Assembly: GCA_006508105.1 (NCBI GenBank)
Contig: QKPP01000228.1
Coordinates: 1 to 32,038, forward strand
Direction of reading: 5' to 3'
DNA length: 32,038 bases
Origin: Myxococcales bacterium FL481
Lineage (GTDB): Bacteria > Myxococcota_A > Polyangia > Nannocystales > Nannocystaceae
Position numbers and translations under genes: made by a program. The first letter of the stretch is position 1; every line of letters begins with the position of its first letter. Shown here piece after piece: positions 25,763-32,038 of this stretch. Under the pieces are notes generated by a model, which saw only the letters and a list, made by a program, of their open reading frames with translations, was not told the origin of the DNA and did not search any database.

Positions 25763-25777
25763 CCCGAATGGTTCGGG
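25763..25777. promoter_or_regulatory. Inverted repeat CCCGAA-TGG-TTCGGG in front of the nap operon
   Basis: A perfect 6+3+6 dyad ends 23 bases before the cytochrome GTG. It could be an operator overlapping the promoter or a small hairpin in the 5' leader close to the AGAAAGG ribosome site at 25787-25793. The sequence does not decide between these. Confidence 0.3.
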
Positions 25778-25800
25778 CCGTGAACGAGAAAGGCTAGAAC

Positions 25801-26565
25801 GTGACCAGGCATGTGGCTCATCGAAACCGAGCTTTGATCCGATTCGTCTGCGTAGTGCTCCTCGGCGGCGCCGCCAGCTGCGAGACCTACGAGCGACCGG
25901 GCAAGCCTGACGAGAGCAAACGCAGCGTCGCCAAAGCCGGCTCGGCTAAAGCCGACGGCGACCCTGGCTTGTCCGGAGACAAGCTGAACATTGACTACGA
26001 TGCTGTCAAAGCAGAGGGCGAGAAGCTCTATGCGGTGACGTGCATCGGCTGTCACGGGCCCAGCGGCGAGGGGATGGTGGGCATCGGGCCCAAACTCGCG
26101 AGCGCGACTTTTTTGGCCGCGGCCAGCGATGAAATGCTGGTCAACACAATCACCTCCGGTCGGCCCGGAACGACGATGGCTCCCTGGGGGGCCACGATGC
26201 AGACAAAGCAGGTTCACGCGCTGGTCGGGTACTTGCGCAGCCTCGCTCCGCACGAGCCCGCGGCGCTGAACGAAAGTCCGCTTAGCGGCGATGTCACCCG
26301 CGGTCAAGATGTGTACGCACGCATTTGTTCGACCTGCCACGGTAAGCACGGCGCGGGGTACCAAGAGTCGAGCAGCGGCACCGGCATCGGTCGCAAGGCA
26401 TTTCTCGATACCGTCAGCGACGGGTTCATGCGCCACATCATCAAAAACGGGAAGAGCGGCACCAAGATGCGAGCTTTCGAGGAGAAAGCCCCGACGGCCG
26501 TCGCCAATCTCAACGACCAAGAAATCGAAGACGTCATTGCCTACCTGCGCAGCAAGGCCTGGTAG
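25801..26565 (+). CDS. Diheme cytochrome c lipoprotein, nap operon
   Basis: A 254-residue exported electron carrier. A signal peptide (basic start, FVCVVLLGG) ends in the lipobox-like AAS-C27, so the protein is probably lipid-anchored. Two class-I cytochrome c domains follow a 40-residue linker. Heme 1 binds at CIGCH (81-85) with Met126 a likely axial ligand. Heme 2 binds at CSTCH (176-180) with Met223 likely. Each domain ends in the usual helix (VHALVGYLRSL and IEDVIAYLRSKAW). It is unlike NapB, whose two hemes have bis-His ligation, yet it occupies the place of an electron donor directly before napA (18 bases). GTG 25801 has AGAAAGG 7 bases upstream. I infer that it feeds electrons to NapA. 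Confidence 0.88.
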   Translation: MTRHVAHRNRALIRFVCVVLLGGAASCETYERPGKPDESKRSVAKAGSAKADGDPGLSGDKLNIDYDAVKAEGEKLYAVTCIGCHGPSGEGMVGIGPKLASATFLAAASDEMLVNTITSGRPGTTMAPWGATMQTKQVHALVGYLRSLAPHEPAALNESPLSGDVTRGQDVYARICSTCHGKHGAGYQESSSGTGIGRKAFLDTVSDGFMRHIIKNGKSGTKMRAFEEKAPTAVANLNDQEIEDVIAYLRSKAW

Positions 26566-26583
26566 CGGACTTGGAGGAATCTC

Positions 26584-29331
26584 ATGAAGAACAACAACAA
26601 AGAGTCCCACTACGGTGGGCGCGACCACGAGGTCCTCTCGCGCCCCCCCGCGAACCCGGACCCCACGGGCAAGACACGGCGGCTGTTTATGGCCGAGGCC
26701 GCACTGGCCGGCGCGGCCGCGGCCGCGGCCTGTGGTCGCAGCAAGAAAAAGGCGACCGATCAAGGCGAGGCGGTGGCGCACGGGGAGAAACCAGCGGCCA
26801 CCGAGAGCGTGAATCCCCCGCCCAAGCTGGAGGTTCAATCGAATATCCTGGCACAATGTCCATACTGCGGCGTTGGCTGCGGCACGTTGATCCAAACCGA
26901 GAACGGCAAAATTGTCGGCATGATGCCCGATCCCAAGCACCCCACCAATAAGGGCTTACAGTGCATCAAGGGGCTTAGCTCGGCCGAAGCCATCTATGTC
27001 GATCGTCTGACCAAGCCGTTGGTTCGCAAGGACATGACGGACATCGTAGCCGGCAAGGAGAGCTCGACCAAGGGGCGCTTTGACAACGACGTGTTTCGCG
27101 AGGCCTCTTGGGAAGAGGCCGAAGAGATCATCGTGAACCAGATCGCGGGCATCGTGAACAAGCACGGTGGCAACGCGGTCGGGCTCTACGGTTCGGGCCA
27201 GCTGCCGGTGGAGGGGCAATGGCTCGAGAACCTGTTCATGAAGGGCGTCTTGGGGTCCAACACGATCGAGGCGAACGCACGGATGTGCATGACCTCGGCT
27301 GTAACCGGCTACTTTAAGTCACTGGGAAGCGACACGCCACCGACCTCGTACGAAGATATCGAGCTATCGGATATGGTCACGCACTGGGGTCACAATCCCA
27401 GAGGGGCCCACCCGATCGTGTTTTGGCGGATCGCCGACCACAAGGCCAAAACCAAAATTCCCACATTGGTGGTCGATCCCCGACGCACGGGCACGGTGCA
27501 GGGTTACGAAGAGGTCCACGCCGCCAACGCGCACCACTTCTCCACCATCAACGGAGACATCTCGATCCACAATGCTATTGCGCACACGCTGTTGACCAAA
27601 CACGAAGACGCGGTCAATTGGGACTTGCTCAAAAACCACACGACCGGTTGGGAAAAGTACGTCAAAGGCGTGACCGAACGGTACTCGCCCGAGCGGGTCG
27701 CGGACATCACGATGATCGATCCCAAGTACCTGCGAGAGGTCGCGGCGTTGTGGGCCGAGGCATCGCTCAAGGGCAGAAAGCGCGGGAAGGGGGGGGTGCT
27801 GTCGTTTTGGGGAATCGGCTACAACCAACACCTCCACGGACAAAACAACACGGTGAGTCTGATCAACCTGATGGCGTTGTCGGGTAACATCGGCCGTCCG
27901 GGCTGTGGGCCGTTCTCGATGACCGGCCAACCCAACGCGATGGGAGAGCGTCTCACCGGCGGCCTGACCTCGCGGCTCCCGTTCAATCAGGGACTCAACA
28001 ACGCGGCGTGGCGCGACCACATCGCGGACGCCTGGCGGGTGCCGCGGGATCGACTCAAAGGCGTGCCCTCGGCGGGCAACCCGGGCATGGCCATCGGCAT
28101 GATGGAACGGGCGCTCAAGGGCGACGTGAAGGCCATGTTCCTCATCTACGCGACGCACATCGATCTGCCCGACCAGCACAACCTGGTCCGCCCCGCACTG
28201 AGCAAGACATTTAATGTGGTGCAGGAGATCTACCGACACGCTCCCAACAACCTGTTTGCCGACGTGATCTTGCCGGCAGCGACTTGGGGAGAGTGGGTCG
28301 GAGGCACCTACATTCAGTCGGAGCGCCGATTCTACGTGTGCGACGGCACCGCCAATCCGATTCCGGGCACCATGCCGGACATGGACATGGTCATCGACAA
28401 AGGCAAGGCCATCGCGAACAAGCTCGGTCTGGACGGTGATGCGATCTTTCCCTACAAGCGCATGAAGAACGGGTTTTACAACCCCGAGGACGTGTTTCGC
28501 GACATCGTCAAGGCATCGAAGGGGTCGGACGCCGACCTGAGCGGTATGCTCGAGGTCGAACAGCGGGACGGCACGGGTTTGTACGACCAGATTCGCAACC
28601 ATCGGGGAATTCAATGGCCCGCGCCCACGTACGAGATCGCGAAGCAAGGCGGGACCAAGCGCCGCTACATGGGCCAGGAAGGCTGGAAAGACAAACCGTA
28701 TGGCATGTTTCGCACGGGGGACGGTAAGCTTCATATTCACCTGTGCGAGCAGGACTACTCCAAGCGCAAGGCGATTACCGACCAGTTGATGCGATTCGGC
28801 GTGGACAAGGACTTCTACGCCATTGACAACCAAGACCTGTTGGTGGCGGCGCGAGACATGGGCCTGACCCCGGAACTCCCCGATGAGGACTTTCGCGGGC
28901 GCAAGTGGGGTGAGGTCCCCAAGGACAAGTACCCGTTTTGGGTCGGGCTGGGAGTGGTGTACGAGCATTTTCATACCGCCAAGACCATCCGGTCGGGCAC
29001 CACGCGGCGCTTGGTGCCCGAGATGTACCTCGAGATGCACCCCGAGGACGCCAAGGAGCTAGGAGTCGCCGACGGAGATTGGGTGCGGGTGGTCACACGA
29101 CGTGGAAGCTACGAGGCGCGGGCGTCGATCGGCCTCGACTCGAAGGTCAAGCCGGCCCGCAACACCGTGCCCAAAGGCTACATGTTCAGCCCGTGGAATC
29201 TGTCGGTCGCAGACTCGGCCGATCCGAAGGACAATAAGTGGCTCGTCAACGGGGTTAGCCACCGCGCGTTCGACCCGGTTAGCGGCCAGGTGGACTTCAA
29301 AAAACTCGCCGGCCGCATCGAGAAGATCTAG
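26584..29331 (+). CDS. napA: Periplasmic nitrate reductase catalytic subunit NapA
   Basis: A molybdenum bis-MGD enzyme reducing nitrate to nitrite. An ATG with GGAGG 7 bases upstream starts a long n-region, then the Tat motif TRRLFM (Arg32-Arg33) and an Ala-rich stretch ending in Cys50. Next are the [4Fe-4S] ligands Cys92, 95, 99 and 127, with Lys129 after the last (CIKG). The molybdenum ligand is Cys235 in NARMCMTSAV, preceded by LYGSGQLPVEGQW, the Nap pattern rather than formate dehydrogenase. GYNQHLHG, GRPGCGPFSMTGQPNAMGER and the C-terminal FDPVSGQVDFKKLAGRIEKI all match NapA. At 915 residues it is longer than E. coli NapA (828). The AAAAC at the signal end could be a lipobox, which would anchor it. 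No napD chaperone gene is seen nearby. Confidence 0.93.
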   Translation: MKNNNKESHYGGRDHEVLSRPPANPDPTGKTRRLFMAEAALAGAAAAAACGRSKKKATDQGEAVAHGEKPAATESVNPPPKLEVQSNILAQCPYCGVGCGTLIQTENGKIVGMMPDPKHPTNKGLQCIKGLSSAEAIYVDRLTKPLVRKDMTDIVAGKESSTKGRFDNDVFREASWEEAEEIIVNQIAGIVNKHGGNAVGLYGSGQLPVEGQWLENLFMKGVLGSNTIEANARMCMTSAVTGYFKSLGSDTPPTSYEDIELSDMVTHWGHNPRGAHPIVFWRIADHKAKTKIPTLVVDPRRTGTVQGYEEVHAANAHHFSTINGDISIHNAIAHTLLTKHEDAVNWDLLKNHTTGWEKYVKGVTERYSPERVADITMIDPKYLREVAALWAEASLKGRKRGKGGVLSFWGIGYNQHLHGQNNTVSLINLMALSGNIGRPGCGPFSMTGQPNAMGERLTGGLTSRLPFNQGLNNAAWRDHIADAWRVPRDRLKGVPSAGNPGMAIGMMERALKGDVKAMFLIYATHIDLPDQHNLVRPALSKTFNVVQEIYRHAPNNLFADVILPAATWGEWVGGTYIQSERRFYVCDGTANPIPGTMPDMDMVIDKGKAIANKLGLDGDAIFPYKRMKNGFYNPEDVFRDIVKASKGSDADLSGMLEVEQRDGTGLYDQIRNHRGIQWPAPTYEIAKQGGTKRRYMGQEGWKDKPYGMFRTGDGKLHIHLCEQDYSKRKAITDQLMRFGVDKDFYAIDNQDLLVAARDMGLTPELPDEDFRGRKWGEVPKDKYPFWVGLGVVYEHFHTAKTIRSGTTRRLVPEMYLEMHPEDAKELGVADGDWVRVVTRRGSYEARASIGLDSKVKPARNTVPKGYMFSPWNLSVADSADPKDNKWLVNGVSHRAFDPVSGQVDFKKLAGRIEKI

Positions 29332-29333
29332 TC

Positions 29334-29537
29334 ATGACTGCGGATCAGTCGTGCATCGCCACGTTCTCCGCCTGCCCCACGGCGACAAGCCGGGGGCAGC
29401 GTGAGCGGTCGGTGTGGCCGCCAGCCGCTGGCCTTATCCCGACCGGGATTCGAAGGCGGCGCCCGGCGAGCGTCGTTGAACGAGTACCCGGGACCCCTGG
29501 CGGCTTCGGGTACGCCCGCGAAGGAGCGGCAGCGTGA
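29334..29537 (+). CDS. Possible small coupled ORF between napA and napG
   Basis: An ATG two bases after the napA stop opens 67 codons, and the stop overlaps the napG GTG by four bases (GTGA, 29534-29537). This exact fit on both sides suggests translation through the gap. The product is Arg/Pro/Ala-rich, with two Cys near the N-terminus (SCIATFSAC) and no membrane helix. It does not resemble NapD or any family I know. Third-position GC is lower than in its neighbours, which counts against a conserved protein. It may be a real small protein, a relay ORF for coupling, or chance. Confidence 0.35.
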   Translation: MTADQSCIATFSACPTATSRGQRERSVWPPAAGLIPTGIRRRRPASVVERVPGTPGGFGYAREGAAA

Positions 29538-30130
29538 GCGTATCTCGTCGGGGGCTGTTGGGGCTGTCGGTGGCGGGAGTTGTCGGCGCCGTCGGACGCG
29601 CGGTCAGCACCAAGAAATCGCGCCGATCGGCGTCCGATCTGCGCCCTCCCGGAGCCCGGCCGACTGGAGCATTCGAGTCGGCGTGCGCCCGCTGCTTCAA
29701 ATGCGGCAACGCCTGTCCAAATGGCTGCATTCAATTCTACGGCCTGCGCGACGGCGTCGACAAGGCGTACACCCCCTACATCCACGCGCGCGAGCGCGGG
29801 TGCACATTGTGCGGGGAGTGTGGCAAGGTTTGTCCCACCGGGGCGCTCGAGCCGTTCGAGGCGACGAAGGAGAGTTGGCTCGCTCACGTGGACATGGGTA
29901 CCGCGCGCGTCAACAAGGGCCTTTGTTACAGCTTCGCGGGACGGACCTGCGGGGCCTGCTATCGCGCGTGTCCGCTGGCCGGGCAGGCGATCAAAATCGG
30001 TCTCATGGAGACGCCGCACGTCGACCCAGCGGCGTGCGTTGGCTGCGGACTGTGCGAGCAAGCGTGTTTGCATCTGCCGCAGGCCATTCGCGTGCTTCCG
30101 CGGGATGTGTACAAAAAGGCGCGGTCGTGA
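29534..30130 (+). CDS. napG: Ferredoxin-type protein NapG (quinol dehydrogenase subunit)
   Basis: A 198-residue iron-sulfur protein exported by the Tat system: MSVSRRGLLGLS carries the twin Arg, followed by a short hydrophobic stretch. Four [4Fe-4S] motifs are visible: CARCFKCGNACPNGC, CTLCGECGKVCP, a spaced motif ending CGACYRACP, and CVGCGLCEQAC. This is the NapG/MauM pattern. With membrane-bound NapH it takes electrons from quinol and passes them to the periplasm. GTG 29534 is supported by the Tat signal beginning right there. The stop overlaps the napH GTG by four bases, so the two are translationally coupled. Confidence 0.93.
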   Translation: MSVSRRGLLGLSVAGVVGAVGRAVSTKKSRRSASDLRPPGARPTGAFESACARCFKCGNACPNGCIQFYGLRDGVDKAYTPYIHARERGCTLCGECGKVCPTGALEPFEATKESWLAHVDMGTARVNKGLCYSFAGRTCGACYRACPLAGQAIKIGLMETPHVDPAACVGCGLCEQACLHLPQAIRVLPRDVYKKARS

Positions 30131-31665
30131 AGCATCGCTGGTCCACGCTCGCTCCGGCCCTGTTGCGCCGGTCTTTGCAGACGGCCGTGCTGGTGTTTGT
30201 CAGCTATGCCGCAATCAACGGGATCTGGCGCAACTACAAGGTGGCTCATAATAGTTCGCGCTTGGTCGGCCTGATGCACGGCGACGCGTGGGCCGGCGCG
30301 TACGCGGCCAATGAAGCCGCGGTGTCCCTCATCGACGAGGACACCTATCGCGCGAGCTTCGATTTTCTGGGCATGACCTGGTCCGGCACGCTGTTTGGGA
30401 TCGAGACCGCCGACCCGATTCTCGCCCTGTCTCATGCCGCGGCCACCGGGGCTGCCTCGCCGCGACTGTGGCTTGGCAGTTTGGTGGCGGTCGCGGTCGC
30501 GGTCGTTTTGGGCAAGTTCTTTTGTTCGCACTTGTGTCCCATGCGGACGTTGTTCGACGTGGGGCAGGCACTGCGCGGCGGTTTGTTGTTTCTCGGGGTG
30601 CCGTTGCCGCATCTGCGGGTCGAGCCGCGGCTCGGTGGCTGGGTGCTGCTGGGCGGGCTGATCGCCAGCACCGGGACTGCAGTGACGGTGTGGTTCTTTC
30701 TTTTGCCCTATCTCAGCCTCGTCGCGGCGGTCTTTTTGGCTGTGACGTCCGGGCTGGCGTCGGGCTTGATCGCGATCGTCGGGCTGTGGCTCTTCGTCGA
30801 CGTCGCCATGGCCCCGGGTCTGTTTTGCCACAACGTGTGCCCCCAGGGGTTTTTGCTTGAGCAGCTCGGTCGCCGGGCGTGGCTGCGGCTGTCTCGCGAT
30901 GACGCCCGACCCTGCCCCCGCCCGTGTCGCACCTGCACCTTGGCTTGTCCGTTCGGCCTGTCTCCGCGTGAGGGGACCCACCGGCCTGCGTGCAACAGCT
31001 GTGGCCAGTGTGTGCCGGTCTGCCCCGAGCGCAAGCTATCTCGACGCCTGCGACTGCCAGTGATCGCGGCCGTGCTCGTCGCCTTGGGTGCCGTTCCGTC
31101 TATGGCCGGCGCCCACCACAACAAGGGACTTCCGCACTACGGCTACTACAGCAACTATCCGCAAGTGCCATTCGACGAATCCATTGTCGTCGATGGCCGG
31201 TGGGAGATGGGGACGACCATCTTCAACTTTCAAGGACTTGATCGTCGCACGGCTGACACGCCCAATGACGTCAAGTTCTTCGTCTACCTATACGATCTCG
31301 TCGGGGACACCAACTACGAAGGCCCCGTGGCGTTCGACATCCTGCGGAACGACGAGATTGTCGCCAGCTTTCGGCGCGATCGGGCGGACGAGGAGACAGT
31401 GTACTCGACCCGCGAGACACTGCCGGAAAGTGGCGAGTACGAACTGCGGGCCACATTCGACGTCGGGGGACAGCCCCAACGCGTATCGTTGACGTTCTGG
31501 GTCGATCTCGCGGCCGACGAGGTTTCGTGGGGACTGATCGCCGCGATTCTCGGGCCCATAATCCCGCTACTGATGCTGGCCGCTCTCGGACGCAGTCGTC
31601 GGGGGCGCGCCCGTCGCCTGCAATCACAACTCGAACCTCGGTCGACCCGGCCGGCGAAGATCTAG
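30127..31665 (+). CDS. napH: NapH quinol dehydrogenase membrane subunit with extra C-terminal domain
   Basis: A 512-residue protein. The first 300 residues are NapH: membrane helices, the paired CSHLCP and CHNVCP motifs at membrane edges, and two cytoplasmic [4Fe-4S] clusters (CPRPCRTCTLACP and CNSCGQCVPVCP). It would oxidise quinol and pass electrons to NapG. NapH proteins normally end here. This one continues with a helix (LPVIAAVLVALGAVPSMAGA), a beta-rich domain of about 140 residues starting HHNKGLPHYGYYSNYPQVP, then a last helix (WGLIAAILGPIIPLLMLAAL) and a basic tail. The added domain should face the periplasm, and its clustered His and Tyr suggest metal or cofactor binding, which is inference. 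GTG 30127 overlaps the napG stop by four bases; the open frame upstream to 29401 lies inside napG and is a shadow. Confidence 0.9.
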   Translation: MKHRWSTLAPALLRRSLQTAVLVFVSYAAINGIWRNYKVAHNSSRLVGLMHGDAWAGAYAANEAAVSLIDEDTYRASFDFLGMTWSGTLFGIETADPILALSHAAATGAASPRLWLGSLVAVAVAVVLGKFFCSHLCPMRTLFDVGQALRGGLLFLGVPLPHLRVEPRLGGWVLLGGLIASTGTAVTVWFFLLPYLSLVAAVFLAVTSGLASGLIAIVGLWLFVDVAMAPGLFCHNVCPQGFLLEQLGRRAWLRLSRDDARPCPRPCRTCTLACPFGLSPREGTHRPACNSCGQCVPVCPERKLSRRLRLPVIAAVLVALGAVPSMAGAHHNKGLPHYGYYSNYPQVPFDESIVVDGRWEMGTTIFNFQGLDRRTADTPNDVKFFVYLYDLVGDTNYEGPVAFDILRNDEIVASFRRDRADEETVYSTRETLPESGEYELRATFDVGGQPQRVSLTFWVDLAADEVSWGLIAAILGPIIPLLMLAALGRSRRGRARRLQSQLEPRSTRPAKI

Positions 31666-31668
31666 CTC

Positions 31669-32038
31669 ATGTTGCATGCACGCCCCGTCCTTCTCGCGGT
31701 GCTGTCTGGCCTTGTCGTCTTGCTAGCGGGCGGTGTCCCCTCGCTCGCCGCGGCCACGCCTCCGCCCGTCGACCCCGGCCACGTTGGACAATCGCGGGAG
31801 CAGCCGCCGGCTCAGTCCGGAGCGCCTTCGCATCGCGGTACGGCTCGCGGAGGTCAGCAGCGGGCCGACACGGTGTATGGGATCCAGCCGCCCGCGGACC
31901 CGCATCCCGCCGACCCGCATCCCGCCGACCAGCATCCCGCCGACCAGCATCCCGCCGACCCGCATCCTGGCCTTCTGGCTACCGATGGCCGGCACCTGGC
32001 TGATGATGTCGCTGGAGGCGCCGTTCCTGGCCGCGGTG
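31669..32038 (+). CDS. Possible secreted Pro-rich protein (3' end beyond window)
   Basis: ATG 31669 lies three bases after the napH stop. The first 30 residues look like a signal peptide (VLLAVLSGLVVLLAGGVPSLAAA), followed by a Pro/Gln/Gly-rich stretch and then HPADP repeats from the 15-bp array. The frame stays open to the window edge, 123 codons. From 31877 it overlaps another frame that clearly encodes membrane helices, so the tail of this frame may be a shadow or the gene may end just outside the window. No clear ribosome site is present. Its position suggests it is the last nap-operon gene or a leader ORF. Confidence 0.45.
   Translation, partial: MLHARPVLLAVLSGLVVLLAGGVPSLAAATPPPVDPGHVGQSREQPPAQSGAPSHRGTARGGQQRADTVYGIQPPADPHPADPHPADQHPADQHPADPHPGLLATDGRHLADDVAGGAVPGRG
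31877..32038 (+). CDS. Start of MATE/ANK-like membrane protein (partial)
   Basis: ATG 31877 opens a frame that runs through the 15-bp repeats as TRIPP/TSIPP and then reads RILAFWLPMAGTWLMM and SLEAPFLAAV to the window edge. The FWLP-x-(5)-WLMM-x-(2)-E-x-PF pattern is one I associate with MATE-like / ANK-type multi-helix transporters; this is recall, not a search. Only 54 codons are seen. The true start could be further upstream through a frameshift, or within the repeats. The helix-like sequence makes this frame the stronger one past 31960. Confidence 0.55.
   Translation, partial: MGSSRPRTRIPPTRIPPTSIPPTSIPPTRILAFWLPMAGTWLMMSLEAPFLAAV
31897..31971 (+). repeat. Five tandem 15-bp units, GAC-C[C/A]GCATCCCGCC type
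   Basis: Units at 31897, 31912, 31927, 31942 and 31957 share GACC[C/A]GCATCC. The last one degenerates into the coding sequence of the membrane protein. Because the unit is a multiple of three, length changes keep every frame. All three plus-strand frames are open across it. Confidence 0.85.

Larger units (their letters stand above)
25316..25800. other. Intergenic region before the nap operon
   Basis: About 485 bases with no convincing gene. It should hold the end of the oxidoreductase transcript and the promoter of the nap operon. Two dyads are visible: GTAGGT-N9-ACCTAC at 25449-25469 and CCCGAA-TGG-TTCGGG at 25763-25777. I see no clean FNR box (TTGAT-N4-ATCAA) and no confident promoter boxes. 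Confidence 0.5.

Noticed and set aside
25609..26940. Minus-strand frame of 443 codons opposite the cytochrome gene
   Set aside because: Covers the clear diheme cytochrome and the napA start on the other strand, with no recognisable domain of its own.
27364..29040. Minus-strand frame of 558 codons opposite napA
   Set aside because: NapA on the plus strand is complete and motif-rich; this frame is its mirror.
26584..29331. Reading the molybdoenzyme as a formate dehydrogenase
   Set aside because: The Mo-ligand region (NARMCMTSAV), GRPGCGPFSMTGQPNAMGER and the C-terminal FDPVSGQVDFKK follow NapA, and napG/napH are next to it.
29401..30126. Upstream extension of the napH frame
   Set aside because: Overlaps napG with Arg/Ser-rich translation; NapH begins at GTG 30127, overlapping the napG stop.

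Overview
The window is GC-rich DNA with dense, mostly leftward gene blocks. It carries a type VI secretion (T6SS) core operon, periplasmic nitrate reductase genes, and secreted or lipid-anchored proteins with Asp-rich or DETGG-repeat linkers. This mix fits a Gram-negative deltaproteobacterium or myxobacterium, possibly of the Nannocystis/Plesiocystis/Enhygromyxa type. The taxonomic placement is inference: there is no rRNA or other marker gene in the window.

Left part (1-4700): a truncated lipoprotein with at least 35 consecutive Asp, a mannose-1-phosphate guanylyltransferase, an undecaprenyl-diphosphatase (UppP), a possible two-helix small membrane protein, and a divergent LysR regulator / DoxX-like pair.

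Centre (4767-19528, all on the minus strand, transcribed right to left): a T6SS block. In transcription order it holds an FHA protein with a degenerate CpaF/VirB11-like ATPase domain, TssJ, TssK, TssL, TssM, a single polypeptide joining TssB and TssC, VgrG, and, after a gap, a tail-anchored FHA protein with five repeated DRT[E/A]FV motifs. TssJKLM would form the envelope complex and baseplate adaptor, TssBC the contractile sheath and VgrG the spike tip. The FHA proteins at both ends suggest control by threonine phosphorylation. Hcp, TssA, TssE, TssF, TssG, ClpV and PAAR are not in the window. The TssB-TssC fusion and the FHA-pseudoATPase are the strongest candidates for something not commonly described.

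Right of the T6SS (19764-25315): a secreted seven-repeat FG-GAP beta-propeller, a lipoprotein with eleven perfect 15-bp (DETGG) repeats and a domain resembling the choice-of-anchor M family, a small membrane protein, and a CrtI-like FAD oxidoreductase.

Right end (25801-32038, plus strand): an atypical nap operon of a diheme cytochrome c lipoprotein, NapA, a small coupled ORF, NapG, and NapH with an extra C-terminal extracytoplasmic domain. Electrons would pass from quinol through NapH/NapG, and probably the diheme cytochrome, to NapA. NapB, NapC and NapD are not seen. The window ends in a 15-bp tandem repeat read in two overlapping frames; one of them opens a MATE/ANK-like membrane protein.

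No tRNA, rRNA, CRISPR array, insertion sequence or phage integrase was recognised.
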